64,000 bases of DNA, taken from positions 372,001-436,000 of the forward strand of contig NZ_JAJLJH010000001.1 of NCBI RefSeq assembly GCF_023231945.1. Direction: 5' to 3'. Each line of letters opens with the position of its first letter. Position 1 is the stretch's first letter. A model generated the notes under the pieces. The model made no database searches. It was not told the origin of the DNA and saw only the letters and a list, made by a program, of their open reading frames with translations. This document shows, in pieces, positions 51,540 to 59,314 of the stretch. A program made the position numbers and the translations under genes. Source of the stretch: Scleromatobacter humisilvae. Its GTDB lineage: Bacteria > Pseudomonadota > Gammaproteobacteria > Burkholderiales > Burkholderiaceae_C.

Positions 51540-53235
51540 TCTTGCCGGCCGCCCGATCGATCTCGAGCTGCCGCAGCACGTTGCGCTGCAGCTTGCCGGT
51601 CGCCGTCATCGGCAGCGCGTCGACGAACTCGATGTCCTTGGGCGTCTCGTACGGTGCGAGCCGGCTGCGCACGAGCTGCTGCAGTTCATCGACGAGCGCC
51701 GCATCGGGCACGACGCCGACGGCCGCGATGACGAAGGCCTTGACGACGGCCCCGCGCTCGGCATCGGGCTTGGGCACGACCGCCACTTGCGCGACCGCCG
51801 GATGGCGGGCGAGGCAGTCCTCGATCTCGGTGGGCCCGACGCGGTAGCCCGAGGTCTTGAACTGGTCGTCGCTGCGGCCCTGGTACCAGAGGTAGCCGTC
51901 GTCGTCCATCACCGCGCGGTCGCCGGTGCGGCACCACGACTCGAACGGCGCGCCGGCGAACTTCGCGTGCGTCGCGCGCTCGTTGTTCCAGTAGCCGAGG
52001 AAGAAGATCGGATCGCGATCGCCGTGCACGTCGCGCGCATGCACGGCGATGTCGCCGGCCGTGCCGCGCGGGCACTCGTTGCCGTCGTCGTCGATCACGG
52101 CGATGCGATGGCCCGGATACGGCCGGCCCATGCTGCCCGCGCGCGGCGGCCAGCCGGGCACGCGCCTGCCGGACGTCGAGCGGAACTGGCCGCAGTTGCC
52201 GACGACGTAGTTCATCTCGGTCTGGCCGAACATCTCGTTGACCACGATGCCCAGCTTGTCGCGGCAGTACGCGAACACGCCCTCGCCCACGGCCTCGCCG
52301 GCGCTCATGATGCATCTCAGCGCGAGCTTCGGATGGCTCGTCCGCGGCTCCGGCGCGACGCGCATCATGGCCTTCAGCGCGGTCGGGAAGAGGAACGTGT
52401 GCGTGACCCGGTGGCGCTCCATCAGCTTCAACGCGAGGTCGGCGTCGAAGCGTGCGCGCGACGCGACGATGGTGCGGCCGAAGTACAGCGTGGGCAGCAG
52501 CGCGTCCCACAGGCCGCCGGTCCAGGCCCAGTCGGCGGGGCTCCAGAACGGCCCGTCGCCGTCGAACCAGTTCTGGCTCGCGACGAAGCCGCTGAGGTTG
52601 CCGATCAGCGCGCGATGCGGGATCACCGCGCCCTTGGCGGCGCCCGTCGTGCCGCTCGTGTAGATCAGCAGCGCGGGGTCGTCGGCGCGGGTGTCGGTGG
52701 GCTCGAACTCGTCGCGCGCCGCGGCCAGCGAGCCGCTCCACGAGATGTCGCCCGCGCTGTCGGCGGCGCCGGCGCCCATCACCTTGAGCAGCGCGGGGCA
52801 CGCCTCGCGCAAGGCCTCGATCGCGTCGGCCGAGGCCTCGTCGACGATCGCGACCTTCGCGCCGCTGTCCACCAGCCGCGACTGCAAGGCCTCGGCGCCG
52901 AACAGCACCGACAGCGGCACCGCGATCGCGCCCATCTGGAACACGGCCATCAGCGCGACGGCGGTCTGCGGGCGCTGCGGCATGACGATCGCGACGCGGT
53001 CGCCGCGCGTCACGCCCAGCGAGCCGAGCGCGTTCGACAGCCGGTGTGCGTCGCGCTGCAGGGAGGCATAGGTGAACGGCACGGCGGGTTCGTTGCCGCC
53101 GTCCTGCAGGATCGCCACGGCCGCGGGCGTGTCGCGCGCCCAGCGATGCAGGCACATCTCGGCGATGTTGAACTTCTCGGGAACCGACCAGCGGAAATCG
53201 GCGTGCAGGGTCGCGTGGTGGTCTGGTTTGCTCAT
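51529..53235 (-). CDS. AMP-dependent acyl-CoA synthetase (acetyl/medium-chain type)
   Basis: A 568-residue ANL-superfamily ligase that activates a carboxylic acid as acyl-AMP and then acyl-CoA. The P-loop is IYTSGTTGAAKGAV (191-204), FGQTEMNYVVGN the A5 region, and YLWYQGRSDDQFKTSGYRVGPTEIE the hinge region, cited in parts (GRSDDQFKTSGYRVGPTE). Catalytic Lys548 is in TATGKLQRN. The ADWAWTGGLWDALLP sequence and length are typical of acetyl-CoA-synthetase-like enzymes for short or medium chains. TAAGCT lies 6 bases before the ATG. Substrate is open. Confidence 0.92.
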   Translation of the reverse strand: MSKPDHHATLHADFRWSVPEKFNIAEMCLHRWARDTPAAVAILQDGGNEPAVPFTYASLQRDAHRLSNALGSLGVTRGDRVAIVMPQRPQTAVALMAVFQMGAIAVPLSVLFGAEALQSRLVDSGAKVAIVDEASADAIEALREACPALLKVMGAGAADSAGDISWSGSLAAARDEFEPTDTRADDPALLIYTSGTTGAAKGAVIPHRALIGNLSGFVASQNWFDGDGPFWSPADWAWTGGLWDALLPTLYFGRTIVASRARFDADLALKLMERHRVTHTFLFPTALKAMMRVAPEPRTSHPKLALRCIMSAGEAVGEGVFAYCRDKLGIVVNEMFGQTEMNYVVGNCGQFRSTSGRRVPGWPPRAGSMGRPYPGHRIAVIDDDGNECPRGTAGDIAVHARDVHGDRDPIFFLGYWNNERATHAKFAGAPFESWCRTGDRAVMDDDGYLWYQGRSDDQFKTSGYRVGPTEIEDCLARHPAVAQVAVVPKPDAERGAVVKAFVIAAVGVVPDAALVDELQQLVRSRLAPYETPKDIEFVDALPMTATGKLQRNVLRQLEIDRAAGKINA

Positions 53236-53241
53236 CGGCGA

Positions 53242-53247
53242 AGCTTA
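53242..53247 (-). promoter_or_regulatory. -10-like TAAGCT of acyl-CoA synthetase, leaderless spacing
   Basis: TAAGCT (3/6) ends 6 bases before the ATG at 53235. It overlaps the 3' end of the upstream GNAT gene. Confidence 0.3.
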
Positions 53248-54228
53248 ATCGCTCGCGGCTCCCAGCGCTTGCAGGGCCTCGCCCGTCACGCGGCAGATGC
53301 GCAGGTCGGGCAGCATCGTCGCGCCCATGCGCCGGTAGAAGGCCTGCGCGTCGACGTTCCAGTCCAGCACCGACCATTCGAAGCGGCCGCAATCGCGCGC
53401 CACCGCAACCTGCGCCAGGCGCTGCAGCAGCAGCTTGCCCATGCCGGTGCCGCGCGCGGTCGGCCGCACGAACAGGTCTTCCAGGTACAGGCCCTTGCGG
53501 CACAGGTAGGTCGAGAAGTTGTGGAAGTAGAGCGCGAAGCCGATCGGCTCGCCGTCGCGTTCGCCGATCAGGCATTCGCAGGTCGGCCTGTCGCCGAACA
53601 GCTCGGCCTCGAGGCGCGCGGGCGTCGCGGTGGCCAGGTGCTCCAGCTTCTCGTAGACCGCCAGCTCGCGGATCAGCTCGACGATCACGGCGGCGTCCGC
53701 GCGCGTGGCCGCGCGCACGTTGGGGTTCGCCTCGCCCGCGCCCAGCGCCTGCAGCTCGTCGCCGGCGACGCGGCAGACGCGCCAGTCCGGCAGGATCGTC
53801 GCGCCCATGCGCCGGTAGAACGCCTGCGCATCGACGTTCCATTCCAGCACGCCCCACTCGAAGCGGCCGCATTCGCGTTCGACGGCCAGGCGCGCGAGCC
53901 GCTGCAGCAGCCGCCGCCCCATGCCGGTGCCGCGCGCCGCGGGCAGCACGAACAGGTCCTCGAGATACAGGCCCTTGCGGCACAGGAAGGTCGAGAAGTT
54001 GTGGAAGAAGATCGCGAAGGCGACCGGCCGGCCGTCGTGCTCGCCGATCAGGCATTCGCAGGCGGACCTGTCGTCGAACAGCTCCTGGGCCAGGCGTTCC
54101 GGCGTGGCGGTGGCCAGGTGCGCATGGCCCTCGTGGTCGGCGGCCTCGCGGATCAGCGAGACGATGACGGGAACGTCCTCGCGCGTGGCGAAGCGGACGG
54201 TGGCGCGGGGATGGGTCGTCGTGGTCAT
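53245..54228 (-). CDS. Tandemly duplicated SSAT-like GNAT acetyltransferase
   Basis: A 327-residue protein made of two head-to-tail copies of one GNAT domain with a period of 160 residues (copy 1 about 11-165, copy 2 about 171-325). Both carry FHNFST(F/Y)LCRKGLYLEDLFV, an intact acetyl-CoA loop (RGTGMGRRLL and RGTGMGKLLL), CGRFEW-x-VL-(E/D)-WN and AQAFYRRMGA. The order (LYLED-F-V, R-G-x-G-x-G, WN, FY-x-x-x-GA) is that of spermidine/spermine or thialysine N-acetyltransferases (SSAT/SAT2). Both active sites look intact. SSAT normally works as a dimer of single domains, so this may be a covalent dimer. Polyamine acetylation is inferred. Confidence 0.88.
   Translation of the reverse strand: MTTTTHPRATVRFATREDVPVIVSLIREAADHEGHAHLATATPERLAQELFDDRSACECLIGEHDGRPVAFAIFFHNFSTFLCRKGLYLEDLFVLPAARGTGMGRRLLQRLARLAVERECGRFEWGVLEWNVDAQAFYRRMGATILPDWRVCRVAGDELQALGAGEANPNVRAATRADAAVIVELIRELAVYEKLEHLATATPARLEAELFGDRPTCECLIGERDGEPIGFALYFHNFSTYLCRKGLYLEDLFVRPTARGTGMGKLLLQRLAQVAVARDCGRFEWSVLDWNVDAQAFYRRMGATMLPDLRICRVTGEALQALGAASD
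53310..54190 (-). repeat. 480-bp direct repeat encoding the two GNAT copies
   Basis: The two halves of the acetyltransferase gene align at the DNA level with a constant offset of 480 bases; for example the stretches beginning at 53471 and 53951 are nearly identical over 80 bases. Indicates an internal tandem duplication without a recent mobile element. Confidence 0.8.
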
Positions 54229-54234
54229 GCGGCC

Positions 54235-54240
54235 ATTGTC
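54235..54240 (-). promoter_or_regulatory. -10-like GACAAT of SSAT-like gene, leaderless spacing
   Basis: GACAAT on the minus strand ends 6 bases before the ATG at 54228. It shares a 57-base divergent intergenic region with the box at 54274. Confidence 0.4.
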
Positions 54241-54273
54241 GCGCGCGGGTCAGCGCGCTGCAGCGATCTCCTC

Positions 54274-54279
54274 TACAGT
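54274..54279 (+). promoter_or_regulatory. -10-like TACAGT of alpha/beta hydrolase, leaderless spacing
   Basis: TACAGT (4/6) ends 6 bases before the ATG at 54286. Confidence 0.4.
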
Positions 54280-54285
54280 CCGCCG

Positions 54286-55209
54286 ATGACCTTCCCGCCC
54301 TACGTCGAACAGCGCCCCGGCCGCACGCGCCTCGTCCCCGTGCGCAACGTGCAGTACCAGCTGCGCGAATGGGGCGACGCCTCGCTCGTCACGCCGGAGC
54401 GCCCGCTGCTGGTGCTCACGCACGGCTGGATGGACGTGGGGGCCTCGTTCCAGTTCATCGTCGACGAACTCGCCCGCCTGGAGGGCCCGGTGCGCCGCAT
54501 CGTCGCGCTCGACTGGCGCGGCTTCGGCGGCAGCAGCACCGGCGGCGCCGACACGTTCTGGTTCCACGACTACCTCGGCGACCTCGAGACCGTGCTGGAC
54601 CGGCTCGCGCCCGGCGCGGCCGTCGACCTGGCCGGCCACAGCATGGGCGGCAACGTCGTGATGAGCTATGCCGGCATCCGGCCGACGCGCATCCGGCGGC
54701 TGGTCAACCTCGAAGGCTTCGGACTGCCCGAGACCCGCGCCGAGCAGGCGCCCGCGCGCCTGGCGAAATGGCTGGACGAGCTGAAGGAGCACGCATCGCT
54801 GCGCTCGTACGACTCGGTCGACGATGTCGCCGCGCGGCTGCGCAAGAACAACGCGCGCCTGTCCGCCGACAAGGCGGCGTGGCTCGCGCCGCACTGGTCG
54901 GAACGGCGCGCCGATGGCCGCTGGCACATCCTCGGCGATCCGGCCCACAAGCTCGTCAACCCGGTGCTCTATCGCGTGGAGGAGATCCTCGCCGGCTGGC
55001 GCCGCATCGCCGCCCCGGTGCTGTGGGTCGAGGGCGCGAACACCGACGTGACGAAGTTCTGGGGCGACCGCTATCCGCGCGCCGACTTCGAGGCGCGCCT
55101 CGCGCAGGTGCCGCACGTCGAGCGCCTGCTGCTGGAGGACTGCGGCCACATGCTGCACCACGACCAGCCTGCCGCCGTCGCGGCGCGCCTGCAGACGTTC
55201 CTGAGCTGA
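54286..55209 (+). CDS. Alpha/beta hydrolase, cytoplasmic
   Basis: A 307-residue enzyme without signal peptide. The HGWMD oxyanion segment lies near residue 46. DWRGFGGSS (about 76-84) is the strand-turn, the nucleophile elbow AGHSMGG gives Ser119, and LEDCGHMLHHDQP holds the catalytic His near 288. The FWGDRYPRADFEARLAQVP region is conserved in a betaproteobacterial subgroup of serine hydrolases, close to lipases and esterases. It is divergent from the SSAT-like gene and followed after 74 bases by a glycine-zipper protein gene. Substrate unknown. Confidence 0.87.
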   Translation: MTFPPYVEQRPGRTRLVPVRNVQYQLREWGDASLVTPERPLLVLTHGWMDVGASFQFIVDELARLEGPVRRIVALDWRGFGGSSTGGADTFWFHDYLGDLETVLDRLAPGAAVDLAGHSMGGNVVMSYAGIRPTRIRRLVNLEGFGLPETRAEQAPARLAKWLDELKEHASLRSYDSVDDVAARLRKNNARLSADKAAWLAPHWSERRADGRWHILGDPAHKLVNPVLYRVEEILAGWRRIAAPVLWVEGANTDVTKFWGDRYPRADFEARLAQVPHVERLLLEDCGHMLHHDQPAAVAARLQTFLS

Positions 55210-55283
55210 CGGACTCGCGCGACGGGAACACGGGTTGCCGCGTCTCGCCCGATGCGGCCCCTCCGGCCGCGCAGGAGTTCGTC

Positions 55284-55805
55284 ATGACCAAGATCATTCC
55301 GCTCGACCCCGTTCCGGCGCCGCCGCGCGAGGCCGACACCGGCGCCAACCGCGACCCGCTGTCCGGCGAGGTGGGCATGCACCCGATCGGCGTGGGCGTG
55401 GGCGCCGCCGCCGGCGGCATGGCCTTCGGCGCGGCCGTCGGCACCGTTGCCGGCCCGCTGGGCATGGCGGTCGGCGCGCTGGTCGGCGCCGTCGCCGGCG
55501 GCCTGGCCGGCAAGGGCGTGGCCGAGGCCATCGATCCGACCGCCGAGGACGCCTACTGGCGCGCCAACTACGCGTCCCGCGCGTATGCGACGCCGCGCGA
55601 TTCGTACGACGACTGGGGCCCGGCCTACGCGTACGGCGTGGCGCACTACAACCGCAACGTCGGCCGCAGCTTCGACGACGTCGAGAGCGAGCTCGAGCGC
55701 GGCTGGGACGAGGCGCGCGGTTCGTCGAGCATGGAGTGGACGCGCGCGCGGCTGGCGGCGTTCGACGCGTGGGAGCGCGTGCGAACCGAGGACGCCAAGC
55801 TCTGA
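55284..55805 (+). CDS. Glycine-zipper domain protein
   Basis: A 173-residue protein. An N-terminal polar region (1-32) is followed by a Gly/Ala-rich membrane-type segment (about 34-80, with G-x-x-x-G repeats such as GVGVGAAAGGMAFGAAVGTV and GALVGAVAGGLAGKGVAEAI). The remainder (80-173) is charged and aromatic: EDAYWRANYASRAYA, YDDWGPAYAYGVAHY, then an amphipathic helix ending AFDAWERVR. The C-terminal part matches the pattern of small stress-associated glycine-zipper proteins common in Burkholderiales. A CAGGAG site sets the start. Function unknown; a membrane or envelope stress role is plausible. Confidence 0.82.
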   Translation: MTKIIPLDPVPAPPREADTGANRDPLSGEVGMHPIGVGVGAAAGGMAFGAAVGTVAGPLGMAVGALVGAVAGGLAGKGVAEAIDPTAEDAYWRANYASRAYATPRDSYDDWGPAYAYGVAHYNRNVGRSFDDVESELERGWDEARGSSSMEWTRARLAAFDAWERVRTEDAKL

Positions 55806-55856
55806 GACCTCAGGGGGCCGCGGCTCGGCGAGTCGCGGCCGAGCGCTGCCGGCGAA

Positions 55857-57968
55857 CTAGGGCAAGCGCACGTCGTCGACCATCTCCAGCGCGGCCCGGC
55901 TCGGCGCCGGCGTCAGCAGGCTCACGACGACCAGCACGGCGAAGCCCACCGGCACGCCGAACAGGCCGGCGGCGATCGGCTGGATGCCCCACCACAGCTG
56001 GATCGGGCTCCCGATGCCGAAGGTCTCGCGCACGCCGGGCTGGTTCACCAGCACGTAGTAGAGCGTCAGGCCCAGGCCCGCGACCATGCCGGCGGCCGCG
56101 CCCCACTTGTTGGCGCGCTTCCAGAACACGCCCAGCACCAGCGCGGGGAAGAACGCCGACGCCGCGATCGAGAACGCGGCCGACACCAGCAGCAGGATGT
56201 CGCCCGGCTTCTGCGCGGTGACGTAGGCGGCGCCGAGCGCCACCATCAGCAGCAGCACCTTCGAGACCGTCACGCGGCGCGTGGCCGGCGCGGCGGGGTC
56301 GACGATGCGGAACCACAGGTCGTGCGACAACGCGTTGGCGATCGTCAGCAGCAGGCCGTCGGCGGTCGACAGTGCCGCCGCCAGCCCGCCCGCGGCGACG
56401 AGTCCCGAGATGACGTACGGCAGCCCCGCGATCTCGGGCGTGGCGAGCACGACGATGTCGCCGCCGATCTTGATCTCGCCGAGTTGCAGGATGCCGTCGT
56501 GGTTGACGTCGGCCACCTGCAGCAACGAGCTGTCGACGTGGGCCCAGTTGTTGATCCACGCGGGCAGCTGGTCGAAACGCGTGCCCACCAGCGTGTCGAA
56601 CACCTCCACCTTGATCAGCACGGCCAGCGCCGGCGCGGTGAGGTACAGCAGCAGGATGAAGAACAGCGACCACGCGACCGACACGCGCGCCTGGGCCACC
56701 GACGGCGTCGTGTAGAAGCGCGTGAGCACGTGCGGCAGCGACGCGGTGCCCACCATCAGGCAGAACACGAGCGCGATGAAGTTGTGGCGCGAGTCGTCGA
56801 ACAGCTTGCGCGCCGCGGCGTCGCCTTGCGGATCGCCGGCGAACTGCTGCGCGTGCGGCGGCATGCCGCCCAGCGGACGCGCGCGCTCGAGGTTGGCGTC
56901 GCGTTCGCGCGTCCACGCGTCGCGCGCGGCGTCCGCGTCGCGCGGGACGCGCGCGAGCAGGCGCTCGGCGGCCTGGATATCGCCCTGCGGCGCGTTGACG
57001 GCCTTGAGCTCGGCGATGCGGCGCGCCGCGGCGCTGCGTTCGGCGGCGAGCGCGGACGGGATGTCGGCCAGGCGCGCATCGTCGCCGGCGGCGCGCGCCT
57101 TGAAGATCGCGATGACCTGCTGCTCGGCCGGGTCGGCCTGCAGCCGCTTCTCCGACGCGATCACCTTCTGCAGCTGGTAGCCGTAGGTCGCCTGCGGCAC
57201 CGGCGTCGCATGCTGCTTGATCGACAGCCACGCCACCGGCACCAGGTAGGCCACCAGCAGCACGATGTACTGGGCCACCTGCGTCCACGTGACGGCGCGC
57301 ATGCCGCCGAGGAACGAGCACACGAGGATGCCGCCCAGGCCCAGGAACACGCCCACCTCGAACGCGACGCCGGTGATGCGGCTGGTGATCAGGCCGACGC
57401 CGTAGATCTGGGCGACGACGTAGAGGAACGAGCACGCGATGGCCGCGACCACGCCGATCACGCGCGTCAGGTTGCCGTCGTAGCGCGCGGCGAGGAAGTC
57501 GGGGATCGTGTACTGGCCGAACTTGCGCAGGTACGGCGCGATCAGCAGCGCCACCAGCACGAAGCCGCCCGTCCAGCCGAGGATGTAGGCGAGCCCGCCG
57601 TAGCCGCCGAGGTACAGCGTGCCGGCCATGCCGATGAACGACGCCGCCGACATCCAGTCCGCCCCCGTGGCCATGCCGTTGTAGAGCGCCGGCACGCGGC
57701 GTCCGGCGACGTAGTACTCGGCCGGATCGGTGGTGCGGCTGAGGATGCCGATGCCCGCGTAGAACACGATCGGCCCGACCAGGAACAGGAAGCCGATCCA
57801 GCGCCGCGACAGCCCCAGGTGCTCCAGCAGCGCCATCACCGACACGAACGCCAGGAACGCGATGCCGAAGGCCAGGTAGATCCAGTGCAGGCGGCGGCTG
57901 AAGGCCGCGCCGTGCAAGGGCGTGAAGCGGCTGCGCGCCGGCGCGAACGTGCGGGTGCGGATCGCCAT
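55857..57968 (-). CDS. Cation/acetate-type sodium:solute symporter (VC_2705/ActP-like)
   Basis: A 703-residue inner-membrane transporter of the sodium:solute symporter family with about 13 helices. Family motifs: YYVAGRRVPALYNGMATGADWMSAASFIGMAG (cited in parts, YVAGRRVPALYNGMA and ADWMSAASF) and LVAAGGLAAALSTADGLLLTIANALSHD near 525. Two insertions stand out. One is a charged, Ala/Arg-rich block (about 235-350). The other is a segment with a perfect EF-hand-type loop, DVNHDGILQLGE at 487-498. ATGA overlap with the upstream DUF4212 gene indicates a two-component transporter, probably for acetate or another short organic acid. Confidence 0.92.
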   Translation of the reverse strand: MAIRTRTFAPARSRFTPLHGAAFSRRLHWIYLAFGIAFLAFVSVMALLEHLGLSRRWIGFLFLVGPIVFYAGIGILSRTTDPAEYYVAGRRVPALYNGMATGADWMSAASFIGMAGTLYLGGYGGLAYILGWTGGFVLVALLIAPYLRKFGQYTIPDFLAARYDGNLTRVIGVVAAIACSFLYVVAQIYGVGLITSRITGVAFEVGVFLGLGGILVCSFLGGMRAVTWTQVAQYIVLLVAYLVPVAWLSIKQHATPVPQATYGYQLQKVIASEKRLQADPAEQQVIAIFKARAAGDDARLADIPSALAAERSAAARRIAELKAVNAPQGDIQAAERLLARVPRDADAARDAWTRERDANLERARPLGGMPPHAQQFAGDPQGDAAARKLFDDSRHNFIALVFCLMVGTASLPHVLTRFYTTPSVAQARVSVAWSLFFILLLYLTAPALAVLIKVEVFDTLVGTRFDQLPAWINNWAHVDSSLLQVADVNHDGILQLGEIKIGGDIVVLATPEIAGLPYVISGLVAAGGLAAALSTADGLLLTIANALSHDLWFRIVDPAAPATRRVTVSKVLLLMVALGAAYVTAQKPGDILLLVSAAFSIAASAFFPALVLGVFWKRANKWGAAAGMVAGLGLTLYYVLVNQPGVRETFGIGSPIQLWWGIQPIAAGLFGVPVGFAVLVVVSLLTPAPSRAALEMVDDVRLP

Positions 57969-58285
57969 CAGGGCCTCGTGTCGACGGCGCCGCCGGCCGC
58001 GTCGCTCTCGCGCGCGAGCCGGCGGTCGTTGCGCGCCATGCGCCGCGCATAGACCACGAGCAGCAGCACGAAGACCACGACGCCGCCCTGCGCCGCCACC
58101 CAGAAGCTGAACGGCCAGCCGAAGAACGGGAAGTCGAGCTCGCGCGCGAACCAGGTGACGACGAAGCCCACGCCGAACCAGGCCAGCAGCAGCGCGGCGG
58201 TGAGGCGTTGCGTGCGGCGCCAGTGGCGCGCGCGGGCGGCGCCGGGCTCGGACTCGGGGACGGCGGCGGGATCGGACTCGGGCAT
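57968..58285 (-). CDS. DUF4212 small subunit of sodium/solute symporter
   Basis: A 105-residue membrane protein with two helices (about 28-48 and 58-82). The signature W-x-x-T-x-x-L-x-x-x-L-L-x-W-F-x-V-x-F (RHWRRTQRLTAALLLAWFGV) and FPFFGWPFSFWVAAQG are diagnostic of DUF4212, which almost always precedes a VC_2705-type symporter as it does here. The two genes overlap as ATGA. A CATGAT motif lies 8 bases before the ATG. Probably required for assembly or activity of the symporter. Confidence 0.93.
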   Translation of the reverse strand: MPESDPAAVPESEPGAARARHWRRTQRLTAALLLAWFGVGFVVTWFARELDFPFFGWPFSFWVAAQGGVVVFVLLLVVYARRMARNDRRLARESDAAGGAVDTRP

Positions 58286-58356
58286 CGCCGCGCATCATGC
58301 CTGCGCGCCCGTGCGGGCCCAAGCGGGCGAACCCGACGCGACAGCCCGCGGCGTGG

Positions 58357-58362
58357 AAGAAT
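58357..58362 (+). promoter_or_regulatory. -10-like AAGAAT of rhomboid gene, leaderless spacing
   Basis: AAGAAT (4/6) ends 6 bases before the ATG at 58369. Confidence 0.35.
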
Positions 58363-58368
58363 CGCCCG

Positions 58369-59193
58369 ATGACCAGCGATCCCGCCACGATGCCCCCGCC
58401 GCCGCAGCAACCGTTGCCGCGCCATCGCCTGCCCGTGGCCACCGGCGTGCTGATCGCGATCAACGTCGCGGTCTGGCTGCTGCAGGTGGCCAACGGCGTG
58501 TCGCCCACCGACGCCAGGTCGCCGGCCCTGATCGCCTGGGGCGGCAACATGCCGCTGTTCACGCTGACCGGCGACACCTGGCGGCTGCTGACGGCCATGT
58601 TCCTGCACGGCGGCATCGTCCACCTGGGCCTCAACATGTACGTGCTGGCCTTCACCGCGCCCGTCGTCGAATACGAATTCGGCACGGCCCGCATGCTGGC
58701 GATCTACCTCGCCGGCGGGCTGCTGGCCAGTTGCGCCAGCGTCTGGTGGGCCGAGCTGCGCTGGTCGCCGGCCAACGCCGTCGTCCTTGAGACCGTCAGC
58801 GTCGGCGCCTCGGGCGCCGTGATGGCGCTGTTCGGCTCGCTGCTGGTCGGCCTGGTCACGCCCACGCCGCGCTTCGCCCACTTGCCCAAGCATCGGCAGC
58901 CCGGGCTCAACAAGGGGCTGCTCCAGGCCGTGGCGATCAACGTCGGCATGGGCTTCCTGATCCAGGGCGTGGACAACTCCGCGCACATCGGCGGCCTCGT
59001 CGGCGGCATCTTGGTGGGGCTGCTGATGGCCGTCGCGCCCGCGGCCACGGGCGGGCGTGCCGCGCTGGCGCGCTACGCCGCGACGGCGGGGCTGGTCGCC
59101 GTCTGCGTCGGCGCGCTGCTGCACACCGTCGACCCGCGCGCGCTGATGCCGTGGCGGGCGGGCGTGGAAGCGCAGCTCAAGCACAGTCGCTAG
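58369..59193 (+). CDS. Rhomboid-family intramembrane serine protease
   Basis: A 274-residue inner-membrane protease with about seven helices. LHGGIVHLGLNMYVL (about 81-95) forms the L1/TM2 motif with the conserved His and Asn. The catalytic Ser148 is in GASGAVMALFG and His206 in NSAHIGGLVGG, both intact. A cytoplasmic Pro-rich N-terminus precedes TM1. It would cleave single-pass membrane proteins near the outer face of the membrane; substrates are unknown. The ATG follows AAGAAT by 6 bases. An in-frame extension to 58297 has no conserved features. Confidence 0.92.
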   Translation: MTSDPATMPPPPQQPLPRHRLPVATGVLIAINVAVWLLQVANGVSPTDARSPALIAWGGNMPLFTLTGDTWRLLTAMFLHGGIVHLGLNMYVLAFTAPVVEYEFGTARMLAIYLAGGLLASCASVWWAELRWSPANAVVLETVSVGASGAVMALFGSLLVGLVTPTPRFAHLPKHRQPGLNKGLLQAVAINVGMGFLIQGVDNSAHIGGLVGGILVGLLMAVAPAATGGRAALARYAATAGLVAVCVGALLHTVDPRALMPWRAGVEAQLKHSR

Positions 59194-59314
59194 CGCAACG
59201 CCCGCGGGCCAGCGCGTCCATGCGAAAATCGCCATTCCGCGCGCCCCCCGCGCGCTGAACCCGCCACCCTGCGCCGCCCGTCTGACGGGCCGCGCCACGA
59301 CCAAGATCCGGATC

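Noticed and set aside
51787-54285. Long plus-strand N-terminal extension of the 54286 alpha/beta hydrolase (a frame of 1140 codons)
   Set aside because: Only the part after 54286 looks like a protein family; the rest is antisense to the acyl-CoA synthetase and SSAT-like genes.
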